Virus record (IMG/VR): IMGVR_UViG_3300007513_002696
Location: 1 to 57,772 of that record
From: a virus
Strand: one strand, 5' to 3'
DNA: 57,772 nt
Below, piece by piece: positions 25,765-33,953 of the stretch (its first letter is position 1; every line of letters starts with the position of its first letter). The notes under the pieces are model-generated. The model worked only from the letters and a program-made list of their open reading frames with translations. It was not told the origin of the DNA and searched no databases. The translations under genes were made by a program, and so were the position numbers.

Positions 25765-26574
25765 ATGAAATATCCAGACTCTTATCTACCAGCCGGAAAC
25801 GAGCTAGAGGTCGACTTTAGCCCTTCTATCCGCAAACAAGCGGATGCTAAAAAATTTACCAGCAAAGAGGTTAACAACCTCCCTGATTCTGACTTTGCTT
25901 ATATTTCACCGGGAGGCAAGAAGGATTCCGAAGGTAAAACAACCCCTCGTTCTTTGAGGCACCTGCCTATTCCCGATGCCGCACATGTGCGTAACGCTTT
26001 GGCGCGCCTCAATCAAACAGATATTCCGCCTGCAGCCAAGAAGGAAGCTTTGGCTAAAATTAAACGTAAAGCGAAAGAACTTGGAGTAGAGGTATCGAAA
26101 TCTGACGCCGGGATTAAAGACGGCAACGCAGATTATCCAACTTCCGAGGATCGCACTTCGGCCAAAACAAAAAAAGAGTGGGATAAAGTAGACAAGAAAG
26201 AACTCAAAAAGGATACTAAAAAAGAAAAAAAGGAGCACGAAGAGGATGCTATAAAAGACGATGAGTCAAAAATTAAAAAGCTTAAAAAAGGAACCCCTTC
26301 GGAAAAGAAAAGCGTAGAGATCCATGATATTAAAAAAGATGAAAAGTTTGATAAGAAAAATAAGAAAGCCGACGCTGCAGAGTTCCCAGAGGTAGCTTTT
26401 AAACCAGCTCCTTTTGATGGAGTTTTAGAGAGCGCTCCCTATTCTAAACTTTTAGAGCCTGTTGATTGGGATAAGCTTAAAAAAGAACTTAATTTTAATA
26501 ACCTATGGTTCAAAAAACCCAAGGCCCCCAAAGCGGATTACCGTAAATTTTTAGACCCTAACTACACTCCTTAA
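25765..26574 (+). CDS. Lysine-rich virion-associated-like protein with DUF6582-type N-terminal domain
   Basis: A 269-residue protein. The region at about 43-110 (SDFAYISPGGKKDSEGKT, SLRHLPIPDAAHVRNALARL, KKEALAKIKRKAKELGV) matches a small helical domain often attached to phage head proteins and prohead proteases. The middle, about 120-205, is a long Lys/Glu/Asp low-complexity stretch. The C-terminus (WDKLKKELNFNNLWFKKPK) is again ordered. It may be a scaffold or DNA-associated virion protein. That role is inferred from domain company and not shown. Confidence 0.6.
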   Translation: MKYPDSYLPAGNELEVDFSPSIRKQADAKKFTSKEVNNLPDSDFAYISPGGKKDSEGKTTPRSLRHLPIPDAAHVRNALARLNQTDIPPAAKKEALAKIKRKAKELGVEVSKSDAGIKDGNADYPTSEDRTSAKTKKEWDKVDKKELKKDTKKEKKEHEEDAIKDDESKIKKLKKGTPSEKKSVEIHDIKKDEKFDKKNKKADAAEFPEVAFKPAPFDGVLESAPYSKLLEPVDWDKLKKELNFNNLWFKKPKAPKADYRKFLDPNYTP

Positions 26575-26774
26575 TGCAACGCAATTATAGCTTTAGTCGC
26601 AATGACGAGATTGAGCCTACAGGGGGGCAAATACAGACTGATGTAAACACTTCTATTCGCGGCACAGACCCCCCTCTTGATGCCGTTTTAAGTGGGGTTC
26701 AAAGCTTCGTTATTGCTTGTGGGTTTGACATTGGGAATAGCGGCATAGCTGCTGTGCCCCCTCCTTCAGAATAA
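26574..26774 (+). CDS. Small protein, unknown function
   Basis: A 66-residue protein, coupled to the previous gene by a TAATG overlap. It starts MQRNYSFSRNDEIEPTGGQI and has a Ser/Gly/Pro-rich end (NSGIAAVPPPSE) and no charged repeat. No family recognised; the coupling suggests the same structural module as the Lys-rich protein. Confidence 0.55.
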   Translation: MQRNYSFSRNDEIEPTGGQIQTDVNTSIRGTDPPLDAVLSGVQSFVIACGFDIGNSGIAAVPPPSE

Positions 26775-26789
26775 AGTTTTTATTTTTTC

Positions 26790-26818
26790 TTGACTCCCAA
26801 AGCACCTTCGGTTATGCT
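26790..26818 (+). promoter_or_regulatory. Sigma70-type promoter P1 upstream of the replication operon
   Basis: TTGACT (26790-26795), a 17-nt spacer and TATGCT (26813-26818). It lies 16 nt after the stop of the 26574 gene and starts a 187-nt gap that holds no recognisable gene. A second, stronger promoter lies about 110 nt downstream. Confidence 0.5.
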
Positions 26819-26900
26819 TGTCCCGCTAAGAGACGCACATGAGCCTACACCATTCTTTTTCTGGCTACTTTGAAGGAACCAAAGTGGTTCAAAAAAATGG

Positions 26901-26930
26901 TTGACAAAGCGCCCAGATGTAGGTTATACT
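26901..26930 (+). promoter_or_regulatory. Sigma70-type promoter P2 upstream of the recombination/replication operon
   Basis: TTGACA (26901-26906), an 18-nt spacer and TATACT (26925-26930), predicted start near 26937. It is the exception in this window: the leader to the ATG at 26980 would be about 43 nt. A short GAACCA/TGGTTC hairpin (26877-26891) precedes the -35 box. Confidence 0.72.
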
Positions 26931-26979
26931 AAATTCTTCGAATCAGAGCTTTTACGCTCCCATGTTATTTTTAAAGTTT

Positions 26980-27327
26980 ATGGCCCAAAAGAAAAAAAAC
27001 AAAAGAAGAATTCAAGATGTAGTTAGAAAGCATCTGATTGCCCCTAAATATGAAAAGAAAAAATTCTGGGCAAAAGAGATGATGATCTTGAAAAGATTGA
27101 TGCAGAAATATAATAATGAAGACTTTTGGCACAAGGCAGACTTTGGCAAGCAATTGAATAGTTTTGCTCAATTTTACGCTCTACCTTACAATAAGATGCT
27201 TGAAACTAAATACCAAGAATTTCACTTAAAAATTGAAACCCCTGCTCCTCTTACGCTAGGCGACAAGTCCGGAACAGATCGAGTTTTCTCTCCTACCAAA
27301 ACATTAAAAAACTTTCTAAATGGCTAG
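26980..27327 (+). CDS. Small basic protein upstream of the RecA-like gene, unknown function
   Basis: I prefer the ATG at 26980 (115 residues, MAQKKKNKRRIQDVV) over the one at 26962, which would add six mostly hydrophobic residues; the choice is uncertain. The protein is rich in Lys, Trp and aromatic residues (KYEKKKFWAKEMMILKRL, FWHKADFGKQLNSF). No family recognised. It overlaps the RecA-like gene by 8 nt. A recombination-mediator role like that of T4 UvsY would fit the position, but no sequence similarity is evident. Confidence 0.6.
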   Translation: MAQKKKNKRRIQDVVRKHLIAPKYEKKKFWAKEMMILKRLMQKYNNEDFWHKADFGKQLNSFAQFYALPYNKMLETKYQEFHLKIETPAPLTLGDKSGTDRVFSPTKTLKNFLNG

Positions 27328-28456
27328 AACAAAAAAAGAAGTACCCAAGGGGCTGTCCCCCAATGATTTAATCAAGTCTTTTTTAAAATCTACTGAAAAA
27401 GACCACTATAACTACGAAGAAAGCTACGATTACCAAGTGTCTAGCGGAAGCCTAATCTTAGATTTTGAGCTAGGAGGAGGGTTGGGCCCGGGGTTGCATC
27501 GCTTTACAGGGGTCAATGAAGGAGGCAAGACATCCGAGGCGCTAGAAGTAATGAAAAATTTTCTTGCGACTGTCCCTAATTCTCGTGGGTTTTATATTAA
27601 AGCGGAGGGGCGCCTTACTAAACAGATGAGAGAGCGCTCAGGAGTGGATTTTGTCTTTAAAGAAGATGAGTGGGACAAGGGAAATTGTTTTGTTTTTGAG
27701 TGCAACATTTACGAGACTGTTGTGGAGGCCTTAAGGCTTCTTGTAGGCAAGAATGCAGACGACACTCGGTATTGTTTTATTCTAGATTCGGTTGATGGGT
27801 TAATTTCCAAAGCAGATACCCTTAAAACCTTTGAGGAGTCACGTAAAGTTGCAGGGGGCGCAGTGATAGCGGCTGACTTTATGAAGCGCGTTAGTATCGG
27901 TCTGGCTAAGCGAGGTCATATGGCCTTGTTTATTTCTCAAGTTAGAGCTGATATACAACTGGACCCCTACTCTAAAGCCCCAATTCGCCAAACTACGGCG
28001 ACAGGAGGCAACGCTTTATTGCATTTTGCTAATTTTATTCTTGAGTTCGAGCCGCGATTTAAAAAAGACTGGATATTAGAGAAGCCTAACGATAAGCACG
28101 ACCCCGAAAAAAATAAAATTGTTGGGCACTATGCCAAAATAACAGTTAAGAAAAGCCCCAACGAAAAAACCAACGCGGTCATAAAATACCCAATTCTTTA
28201 TGGGCGCAAAGGCGGAAAAAGTATTTGGGTAGAAAAAGAAATCTTAGACATGTTATTTTTATGGGAGTTTGCCCACAGAAAAGGGGCAGGATGGATAGAA
28301 TTTGACCCAGAGCTTCTTAATATAATGTCAGAAGCGAAAATCGATTTTCCCCAAAAAATACAAGGCGAAAACCAGTTCGATAATTTTTTAGAAGAAAACC
28401 CAGATGCCAAAGAGCACCTAATGGATTACTTTAAAAAAATGGTGCTCTCCATTTAA
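27320..28456 (+). CDS. uvsX: RecA/UvsX-like recombinase
   Basis: A 378-residue RecA-fold ATPase. Walker A is GVNEGGKT (64-71), the catalytic-Glu strand is FYIKAEGRLT, Walker B is YCFILDSVDGL, and the L2/sensor region includes SQVRADIQLDPYS and RQTTATGGNALLHFANFI. It would form filaments on ssDNA for strand exchange and recombination-dependent replication. The length and motif order are closer to T4-like UvsX than to bacterial RecA; the C-terminal domain is acidic and short. It begins the recombination/replication cluster. Confidence 0.88.
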   Translation: MARTKKEVPKGLSPNDLIKSFLKSTEKDHYNYEESYDYQVSSGSLILDFELGGGLGPGLHRFTGVNEGGKTSEALEVMKNFLATVPNSRGFYIKAEGRLTKQMRERSGVDFVFKEDEWDKGNCFVFECNIYETVVEALRLLVGKNADDTRYCFILDSVDGLISKADTLKTFEESRKVAGGAVIAADFMKRVSIGLAKRGHMALFISQVRADIQLDPYSKAPIRQTTATGGNALLHFANFILEFEPRFKKDWILEKPNDKHDPEKNKIVGHYAKITVKKSPNEKTNAVIKYPILYGRKGGKSIWVEKEILDMLFLWEFAHRKGAGWIEFDPELLNIMSEAKIDFPQKIQGENQFDNFLEENPDAKEHLMDYFKKMVLSI

Positions 28457-28457
28457 A

Positions 28458-28859
28458 ATGACTTTTCAAACGCTTCTAGGAAAAAGGCGCAGAATTAAGC
28501 GTCCTGTAATTTACTTAATCAATTGGGAAAAAAACAGTCGTAGCAAATTACAAAGCAAGGTTAAAAATTTTTTAAAAGTTTTTTGGGACGGAGATGTAGT
28601 TTTTGAAGAGTTTCCAGTAGTTGGAACACGCCTAACATTGGATTTTTATAATGCGACGAAAGATATAGCTATAGAAGTACAAGGAAGCCAGCACACAAAA
28701 TACAATAAATTCTTTCATAAAGGAAATAAAATAAATTATTTAAATCAATTAAAAAGAGACGACGACAAACTATCCTTTTGTGACCTGAATGGTATTAGAT
28801 TACTTGAGGTTCACGAAGGCAATCTTGATTTTGCCTCTCTGTATAAAGAAATAGTGTAA
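28458..28859 (+). CDS. PD-(D/E)XK (VSR-like) nuclease-like protein
   Basis: A 133-residue protein with a typical restriction-endonuclease core: FPVVGTRLTLDFYNATKDI (catalytic Asp), IAIEVQGSQH (Glu-x-Gln in the E/D-x-K position) and a helix with KRDDDKLSFCDLNGIRLLEV, as in VSR/EndA-like nucleases. The basic N-terminus (GKRRRIKRP) could contact DNA. Placed straight after the recombinase, it may process DNA ends or mismatches. The Lys of the motif is replaced by Gln, which also occurs in active members of this superfamily. Confidence 0.7.
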   Translation: MTFQTLLGKRRRIKRPVIYLINWEKNSRSKLQSKVKNFLKVFWDGDVVFEEFPVVGTRLTLDFYNATKDIAIEVQGSQHTKYNKFFHKGNKINYLNQLKRDDDKLSFCDLNGIRLLEVHEGNLDFASLYKEIV

Positions 28860-28865
28860 ACATAT

Positions 28866-29132
28866 ATGGATATGTACGAAGACTTACCTGACCGCCCCCT
28901 AGAGGAGTTTACTATTCCTAATAGCTTTTTAGACAAACTATTTGAGTTTACGGGGGACGGCGATGACGGGGGTTTTATTTTAGCCTATGTCACACAAGAT
29001 GGACGCCCCCTTATTCAGTGTAAAATTGGCTCCCAGATTGTGGAAATGGGGCTACGAAAAGCATTGGAAAAATTCCTTGACGACATGGAACTGGGCGAAA
29101 AAGCGCTCTCCGAAGACCAACCTCCTTCATAA
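28866..29132 (+). CDS. Small acidic protein, unknown function
   Basis: An 88-residue acidic protein (MDMYEDLPDRPLEEFTIPN at the start, DGDDGG in the middle and a Glu-rich helix near the end). No family recognised. It is located between the VSR-like nuclease and cupin genes with short spacers of 6 and 3 nt, so it is probably co-transcribed. Confidence 0.55.
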   Translation: MDMYEDLPDRPLEEFTIPNSFLDKLFEFTGDGDDGGFILAYVTQDGRPLIQCKIGSQIVEMGLRKALEKFLDDMELGEKALSEDQPPS

Positions 29133-29135
29133 AAC

Positions 29136-29492
29136 ATGAGTTCGACATCTGTGCCAATTATAGACAAAGAGTGGGGACACGAAAAGTGGCTTGTTAACAA
29201 TAAAAAAGAAAATTATTGTGGCAAAATTCTTCATATTAACGAAGGGCATCGTTCATCAATGCACTACCATGTAAAAAAGCACGAAACTTTTTATATTCTT
29301 TCTGGTACACTGCAAGTTGACATGATTAATACTGTCACAGGTGAAGTTATTACTTATATCGTACAAAAAGGGGAAACTTTTGAGGTAGAGCGCAACGACC
29401 CCCATCAACTAATTGCTGTGGATGGTCCCGTTGAGTTTATTGAAATTAGCACCTTTCACGAAGATAGTGACAGCCTAAGAGTCTGGAAATAG
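29136..29492 (+). CDS. Cupin-fold protein, mannose-6-phosphate-isomerase-like
   Basis: A 118-residue single cupin. Motif 1 is SMHYHVKKHETFYILSG, with His, His and Glu ligands, and motif 2 GETFEVERNDPHQLIA contributes the last His. KEWGHEKWLVNN at the start matches the sugar-isomerase cupins that also form the N-terminus of the fusion at 14486. Members act on sugars such as lyxose or mannose phosphate. Its place in the replication cluster is odd and may reflect shuffling from the glycan loci. Confidence 0.75.
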   Translation: MSSTSVPIIDKEWGHEKWLVNNKKENYCGKILHINEGHRSSMHYHVKKHETFYILSGTLQVDMINTVTGEVITYIVQKGETFEVERNDPHQLIAVDGPVEFIEISTFHEDSDSLRVWK

Positions 29493-29495
29493 TTC

Positions 29496-29524
29496 TTGAC
29501 TTTGTTTGGTTGTAACGCTACAGT
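29496..29524 (+). promoter_or_regulatory. Sigma70-type promoter before the helicase gene
   Basis: TTGACT (29496-29501), a 17-nt spacer and TACAGT (29519-29524). The ATG is at 29534, so the predicted transcript would begin about 3 nt before the start codon. Confidence 0.55.
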
Positions 29525-29533
29525 AGTATTGGT

Positions 29534-31054
29534 ATGATATTTTCACTAGAGCTTGAACAACATCTTCTTTCCGCGCTTATCAAACACCCTGAGAAGTACG
29601 GCAATATTGCTAGCTTTATTGATGAGAATGATTTTTGTGCAGACGAGAACTCTATAAATAAAACTATTTTTTATGTGCTTAGGCAAGCGCTAGAAAACGC
29701 AGAGCAGATGGACGAAGTGCTTTTGTCCCAGCGTGTGGACGCCCTTAATATCAGCTTTCCAAATGATATTAAAATTTCTGATTATATTCGCTCTTTAGCC
29801 TTGCGCAAAGTTTCTCCAAACAATGTAGAAAAAATAGCCCAAGAGCTTAAAAAATATACCGTTAGACGCGAAATCTTTGATGGCGCAAAAAGAGTGGCGG
29901 ACTCTATGCGCAAAATGTCTCCTTGCACCTCATACAATGACATCATAGAAAGCGCAGACAACACCTTTAACGAGAAAATTAATTTTTTTGATGCTGGCCC
30001 TAGTAGCCCCGTTAATATCTCTGACGAGATGGAGGAATGGATAGAGGTTAGAGGCAATAACCCCGTTACGGAGTTTGGCCTTATGAGCCCTTACAAGCGC
30101 GTCAATGATCTTTATGGCTCCCTATTGCGTCCGGGCAATATAACGGTCGTGGTGGCTCGCTCAGGGGTCGGGAAGACGCGTTTTTGTATGGACTTTTGTA
30201 CCAAAGTGTCTTCTCAGTACGGAGTTCCTGTTTTGCATTTTGATAATGGTGAAATGTCAAAAGAAGAGCTTATTGTGCGCCAATGTTCGGCTTTAAGTGG
30301 CGTGTCAGCTAACCTACTAGAGACAGGCCAATGGAGACAAGCCGGAGAAGAAATTGTGAACAAGGTTCGCGCCGTTTGGAAAACGGTAAAAAATATTAAG
30401 TTTTATTATTATAATGTGGGAGGGATGAGCGTGGATAACATGACAGCAACCTTACGACGCTTTTACTATTCCAAAATAGGCAGAGGGAATCCCTTGATTT
30501 TTTCGTTTGATTACATTAAAACCACCTTCGAGAACAATGGAGCGAAGTCAGAATGGCAAATCGTTGGGGAGATGGTAGACAAGTTTAAAAAAACTATTCA
30601 AAAAGAAATTCTTTCTGACGGTGGTCCCGTTATCCCTATGATTACTTCGGTACAAAGCAATCGATCTGGAATAGTCAACAATAGACAAGCACAGGATGTT
30701 GTTGATGACGAAAGTATCGTATCTCTTTCTGATCGCATTACTCAATTTTGTTCTCATATGTTTATTTTAAGACAAAAGACTTTAGACGAAACAGCCAATG
30801 AGCCGAATTTTGGTACTCATAAATTGATTAATGTGAAGTCTCGTCACCTTGGCGCCGAATATATGAGAGCCATTAACCCAGTCAGAATGCCAGATGGTTC
30901 TTTGCGCAAAAATGCGATTAACCTACAAATGGATGGTTTTAACGTGGAAGAACGTGGCGACATGGTGGATTTAGTGAGAGCTCTAGATGTTAACGGCGAG
31001 CTTGACGCCGATGAAAACGTTGCTGATGATTTTATTCCGGAGCTTTTACGCTAA
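29534..31054 (+). CDS. DnaB-like replicative helicase
   Basis: A 506-residue protein with DnaB layout. The N-terminal helical domain (LELEQHLLSALIKHPEKYG) is followed by a linker and the RecA-like motor, with Walker A ARSGVGKT (208-215), HFDNGEMSKEELIVRQ (motif H1a/Glu), PLIFSFDYIKT (Walker B) and TSVQSNRS (H3). It should form the hexamer that unwinds the phage fork. Its stop overlaps the primase ATG as TAATG, matching their joint function. Confidence 0.9.
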   Translation: MIFSLELEQHLLSALIKHPEKYGNIASFIDENDFCADENSINKTIFYVLRQALENAEQMDEVLLSQRVDALNISFPNDIKISDYIRSLALRKVSPNNVEKIAQELKKYTVRREIFDGAKRVADSMRKMSPCTSYNDIIESADNTFNEKINFFDAGPSSPVNISDEMEEWIEVRGNNPVTEFGLMSPYKRVNDLYGSLLRPGNITVVVARSGVGKTRFCMDFCTKVSSQYGVPVLHFDNGEMSKEELIVRQCSALSGVSANLLETGQWRQAGEEIVNKVRAVWKTVKNIKFYYYNVGGMSVDNMTATLRRFYYSKIGRGNPLIFSFDYIKTTFENNGAKSEWQIVGEMVDKFKKTIQKEILSDGGPVIPMITSVQSNRSGIVNNRQAQDVVDDESIVSLSDRITQFCSHMFILRQKTLDETANEPNFGTHKLINVKSRHLGAEYMRAINPVRMPDGSLRKNAINLQMDGFNVEERGDMVDLVRALDVNGELDADENVADDFIPELLR

Positions 31055-32148
31055 TGGAAACCGAAGACATTAAAGAAATCTTAATTGAACTAGGGTTTAA
31101 ACTACGTGATCGCGGACCCTACTGGCAAACCAATGCGCTATGGCGCAATGGAGATAACTTTACTGCGGTCCAAATATATAAAGACTCTGGGGTTTGGCGC
31201 GACTATGTTGACGACACTTCTTTTTTGCCCTTTCAGGCACTTATAGAGAAAACCTTAGGAACTAAGGATAAAAAAATACTGTCTCGCTATATTCAGCCTT
31301 CTGGCGACGTCAAATCGCCCTCTGCCTTTGAAAAACAAGATCAAAAAGTTAAAATACAAATGGACGAAACCTATTCATTGGAGTATTTATCCAAATTATT
31401 GCCTCATTTTAAATTCTATAACGATAAAGAAATCTCAAATTTAACATTAAAGCTCTACAAAGGTGGTTTGGCTACCGCTGGTAAGCTGAACGGCAGATTT
31501 GTTTTTCCTGTTTTTGATGAAAACGATCCTTCTCAAATCATTGGCTTCACAGGGCGCCATTTGCGGTGGAACAGCGAATCAGAGTTTCCCAAGTGGAAGC
31601 ATGTAGGGCGCAAATCTAATTGGCTTTATCCTATATGCATTACTGGGCCAGCGGATTTCTGCCCTTTTTTAGAATGCATTCAAGAACGCAGAGAAATTAT
31701 CGTTGTCGAAAGCATTGGGGATAGTTTGGCATTAACAGAGAACGGCTTCCTGAACCATCTTGTAGTAGGAGGACTTGACCTAAGCTCAAAGCAGATTTCT
31801 TTTTTGCTATCCCAAGAATTGAACCAAATCATTATTGCTACCAATAATGACGAGTCTAAAGCGGGGCTTCATGCAGCTATTAAAATTTTCGTTAAGCTTT
31901 TAAATTATTTTGACATCAATAAACTCCGCATCAATCTTCCAGTAGGAAATGACTTTGGAGATATGCAGCAAGAAGGTGTAAATTTTACAGAGGCATGGTA
32001 TAAAAAACCCTTAAACAAAGAGAAGCAAATATCTAAAATATACTCTATCCTTAAAAGCAAAGAGGGAATGAATATCGTAAAAAATAAAACAGAAAGAAAG
32101 AAAAAAATAAATTTTCTTAAAAATCTACTAGAACAACCCAATGTCTAA
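31054..32148 (+). CDS. DnaG-type (Toprim) primase
   Basis: A 364-residue protein. The N-terminal part (LRDRGPYWQTNALWRNGDN, then VQIYKDSGVWRDYVD) has the fold pattern of a primase zinc-binding domain but no zinc-ligand cysteines. The Toprim core carries IIVVESIGDSLAL (catalytic Glu about 219) and IIIATNNDESKAG (Asp about 266). The C-terminal tail is Lys-rich. It would lay RNA primers with the coupled helicase. Loss of the zinc ligands could change template-sequence choice. Confidence 0.8.
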   Translation: METEDIKEILIELGFKLRDRGPYWQTNALWRNGDNFTAVQIYKDSGVWRDYVDDTSFLPFQALIEKTLGTKDKKILSRYIQPSGDVKSPSAFEKQDQKVKIQMDETYSLEYLSKLLPHFKFYNDKEISNLTLKLYKGGLATAGKLNGRFVFPVFDENDPSQIIGFTGRHLRWNSESEFPKWKHVGRKSNWLYPICITGPADFCPFLECIQERREIIVVESIGDSLALTENGFLNHLVVGGLDLSSKQISFLLSQELNQIIIATNNDESKAGLHAAIKIFVKLLNYFDINKLRINLPVGNDFGDMQQEGVNFTEAWYKKPLNKEKQISKIYSILKSKEGMNIVKNKTERKKKINFLKNLLEQPNV

Positions 32149-33190
32149 AAGAAAACCTGTTTACCTATCAGCTAGCCGCCTCAAAACGGTTAAGATGTGT
32201 TCTTGGCTTTATTGGTGCAAATACCACCAGCGTTTACCAGACAAGTCTAACGATGGTGCTTCCAGAGGCACTGTTTGCCACCTAATTTTTGAATGTCTCG
32301 GAAAGCCCTCGAGAAGGCACTACTATGACTCTATTCTAAAAAGCAATGATCCGTTTGTTATCCCTTCTATTAAAAGGCTCATACTGTCCACTGCTCAGGC
32401 ACTTAATGTAGACGACGAAGAGAACATGAGTCTTATTAAAGATATGATTGCAGCAGGGGTGCGCTACGATTTTTTAGGTAAGAAAAACGGTAAACCAGCC
32501 CAGTCCTTTTCAGAGTATGAGTTTGACATGCATGTCAACGAAGGAGCAAAAGATTATTATATTAAAGGCTTTATAGATAAGTTGTTTATATACGATAAAA
32601 AAAGCTCTGCTTTGATCAGAGACTTTAAAACAAGCAAACAGGTCTTCAAAGGGGAAGATAAGAAAAAAAACCTGCAAGACTATATTTACAGCCTCGCTGT
32701 TAAATACCTTTTTCCAGATATTAAAAACCGTAATAGCGAGTTTGTTTTTTTAAAATTTGATTTGGAAAAAGGCGATAAACCTGAAGGCATTATGAAGATG
32801 CGTAAAATTTCTAACAAAAAGTTGGATGAGTTTGAAATCGAATTAACACAAGCCCAAACATATTTAACAAAATTTAATTATAATTGCGCTATCGGCTCTT
32901 ATGCCGCAGATAAACCAAACCCCAAAGACGGCAGCTTTGGTGGCCCTATTGCTTGTGGGAGAGCAAAATACAGAGGTCAACCCAAGAAAGACGGTAGCCC
33001 CATGTGGCACTGTACTTACAAATTTCCCTTTGATTACTATGGCCTTTTTGATGAGAACGATAATCTGGTAAGTACAGAATTTCCAGATAACTACAGCGTA
33101 CTCCTCAAAAATAAGAAAAAAAACTTTTCTATTAAAAAACTACATTACGCAGGGTGCCCTCGGTGGAATTATCTTGACATGCCCATGTAA
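32141..33190 (+). CDS. Cas4/AddB-like PD-(D/E)XK exonuclease, possibly Fe-S
   Basis: A 349-residue RecB-family nuclease. It starts YLSASRLKTVKMCSWLYWCK, as in Cas4/AddB/Dna2 nucleases, has the active site GFIDKLFIYDKKS (Asp) and LIRDFKTSK (D-x-K), and the QDYIYSLAVKYLF helix corresponding to the QxxxY motif. Cysteines near the N-terminus (MCSWLYWC) and three near the C-terminus (IACGRAKY, MWHCTYKF, YAGCPRW) recall the split four-Cys iron-sulfur staple of Cas4 and AddB. It probably trims DNA ends for recombination. The -35 box of the PHP gene promoter lies in its last codons. Confidence 0.75.
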   Translation: MSKRKPVYLSASRLKTVKMCSWLYWCKYHQRLPDKSNDGASRGTVCHLIFECLGKPSRRHYYDSILKSNDPFVIPSIKRLILSTAQALNVDDEENMSLIKDMIAAGVRYDFLGKKNGKPAQSFSEYEFDMHVNEGAKDYYIKGFIDKLFIYDKKSSALIRDFKTSKQVFKGEDKKKNLQDYIYSLAVKYLFPDIKNRNSEFVFLKFDLEKGDKPEGIMKMRKISNKKLDEFEIELTQAQTYLTKFNYNCAIGSYAADKPNPKDGSFGGPIACGRAKYRGQPKKDGSPMWHCTYKFPFDYYGLFDENDNLVSTEFPDNYSVLLKNKKKNFSIKKLHYAGCPRWNYLDMPM

Positions 33191-33201
33191 TAGGCTATAC
33201 T
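33174..33201 (+). promoter_or_regulatory. Sigma70-type promoter for the polymerase-operon genes
   Basis: TTGACA (33174-33179), a 16-nt spacer and TATACT (33196-33201), with the ATG at 33210. The predicted start is within about 2 nt of the ATG. This rules against starting the PHP gene at the TTG inside the -35 box. Confidence 0.75.
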
Positions 33202-33209
33202 CAGATAGT

Positions 33210-33953
33210 ATGGTACCTTTATTTAAAACGCATTACAGCATAGGTAAGTCTATACTAACCGTCAATGACCCCTCTCGCCTCAAAGAGGGAAGCTCGGACA
33301 GCGTAATACAAATTGCCCTTGATAACAACCTTGACAAACTAGTGCTTGTGGAAGATAATTTTCACGGTTTTCTCGAATCGAAGAAAAGGTGCGAAGAGCA
33401 TAATATACAACTTGTGTTTGGGTTGCGTTTAAATGTTTGTAACTCCCATAGCGATGACAACAAAAAAAACCATAAAGTCATCGTGTTTGCCAAGAATGAC
33501 CACGGATGCAAAAAGCTTTATAAGATACATTCATCAGCTTTTTGTGACTACAGCCAACGGCTAACATTCAAAGACTTAAAAGAGCACTGGACAAACAATT
33601 TATTGATGGCGATTCCTTTCTATGATTCGTTTTTATATCACAATAATTTTTCTTTCAGTGAATTTATTCCTGATTTTAGTTTTTGCAAACCGCTGTTTTT
33701 CCTAGAGAACAATAAGCTTCCCTTTGACCATTTACTGCGCGCAGTTGTAGAAGAATATGCTAAAGCGCACACATATGAAACAGAAGAAGCGAAAACTATT
33801 TATTATAAAAATAGAAAAGATTTTGCAGCTTACCAGACTTTCAAAATTATCTGCAATCGTAGCTTTAGCGGTCGCAAGTCAGACTTAACTCGACCGAATT
33901 TGGACCATTGCGGCAGCCAAGAGTTTTGTATGGAGAGCTTTTTAGAAAAATGA
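33210..33953 (+). CDS. Stand-alone PHP domain of a split DnaE-type polymerase
   Basis: A 247-residue protein starting MVPLFKTHYSIGKS; the ATG at 33210 follows a good promoter. Three blocks match the N-terminal PHP domain of DNA polymerase III alpha: LVEDNFHGFLESKKRCEEHN leading to LVFGLRL (cf. TDHGNLYG...KPIIG), KVIVFAKNDHGCKKLYKI, and the late YQTFKIICNRSFSGRKSDL (cf. the LLCIxTGK segment). The HxH metal motif of active PHP domains is not present (FKTHYS instead), so metal-dependent editing is unlikely. The polymerase core is encoded separately, 2.4 kb downstream. The two chains probably reassociate. Confidence 0.78.
   Translation: MVPLFKTHYSIGKSILTVNDPSRLKEGSSDSVIQIALDNNLDKLVLVEDNFHGFLESKKRCEEHNIQLVFGLRLNVCNSHSDDNKKNHKVIVFAKNDHGCKKLYKIHSSAFCDYSQRLTFKDLKEHWTNNLLMAIPFYDSFLYHNNFSFSEFIPDFSFCKPLFFLENNKLPFDHLLRAVVEEYAKAHTYETEEAKTIYYKNRKDFAAYQTFKIICNRSFSGRKSDLTRPNLDHCGSQEFCMESFLEK

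Noticed and set aside
26877-26891. GAACCA/TGGTTC hairpin as a terminator
   Set aside because: It is followed by A residues on the plus strand, not T, and the stem is only 6 bp.
32141-33190. Cas4 as part of a CRISPR-Cas system
   Set aside because: No repeats, cas1, cas2 or effector genes are visible; the neighbours are replication genes.
33174-33209. Longer PHP-domain protein starting at TTG 33174
   Set aside because: That TTG is part of the -35 box of a good promoter, and the added residues show no PHP similarity. The ATG at 33210 fits both promoter and domain.
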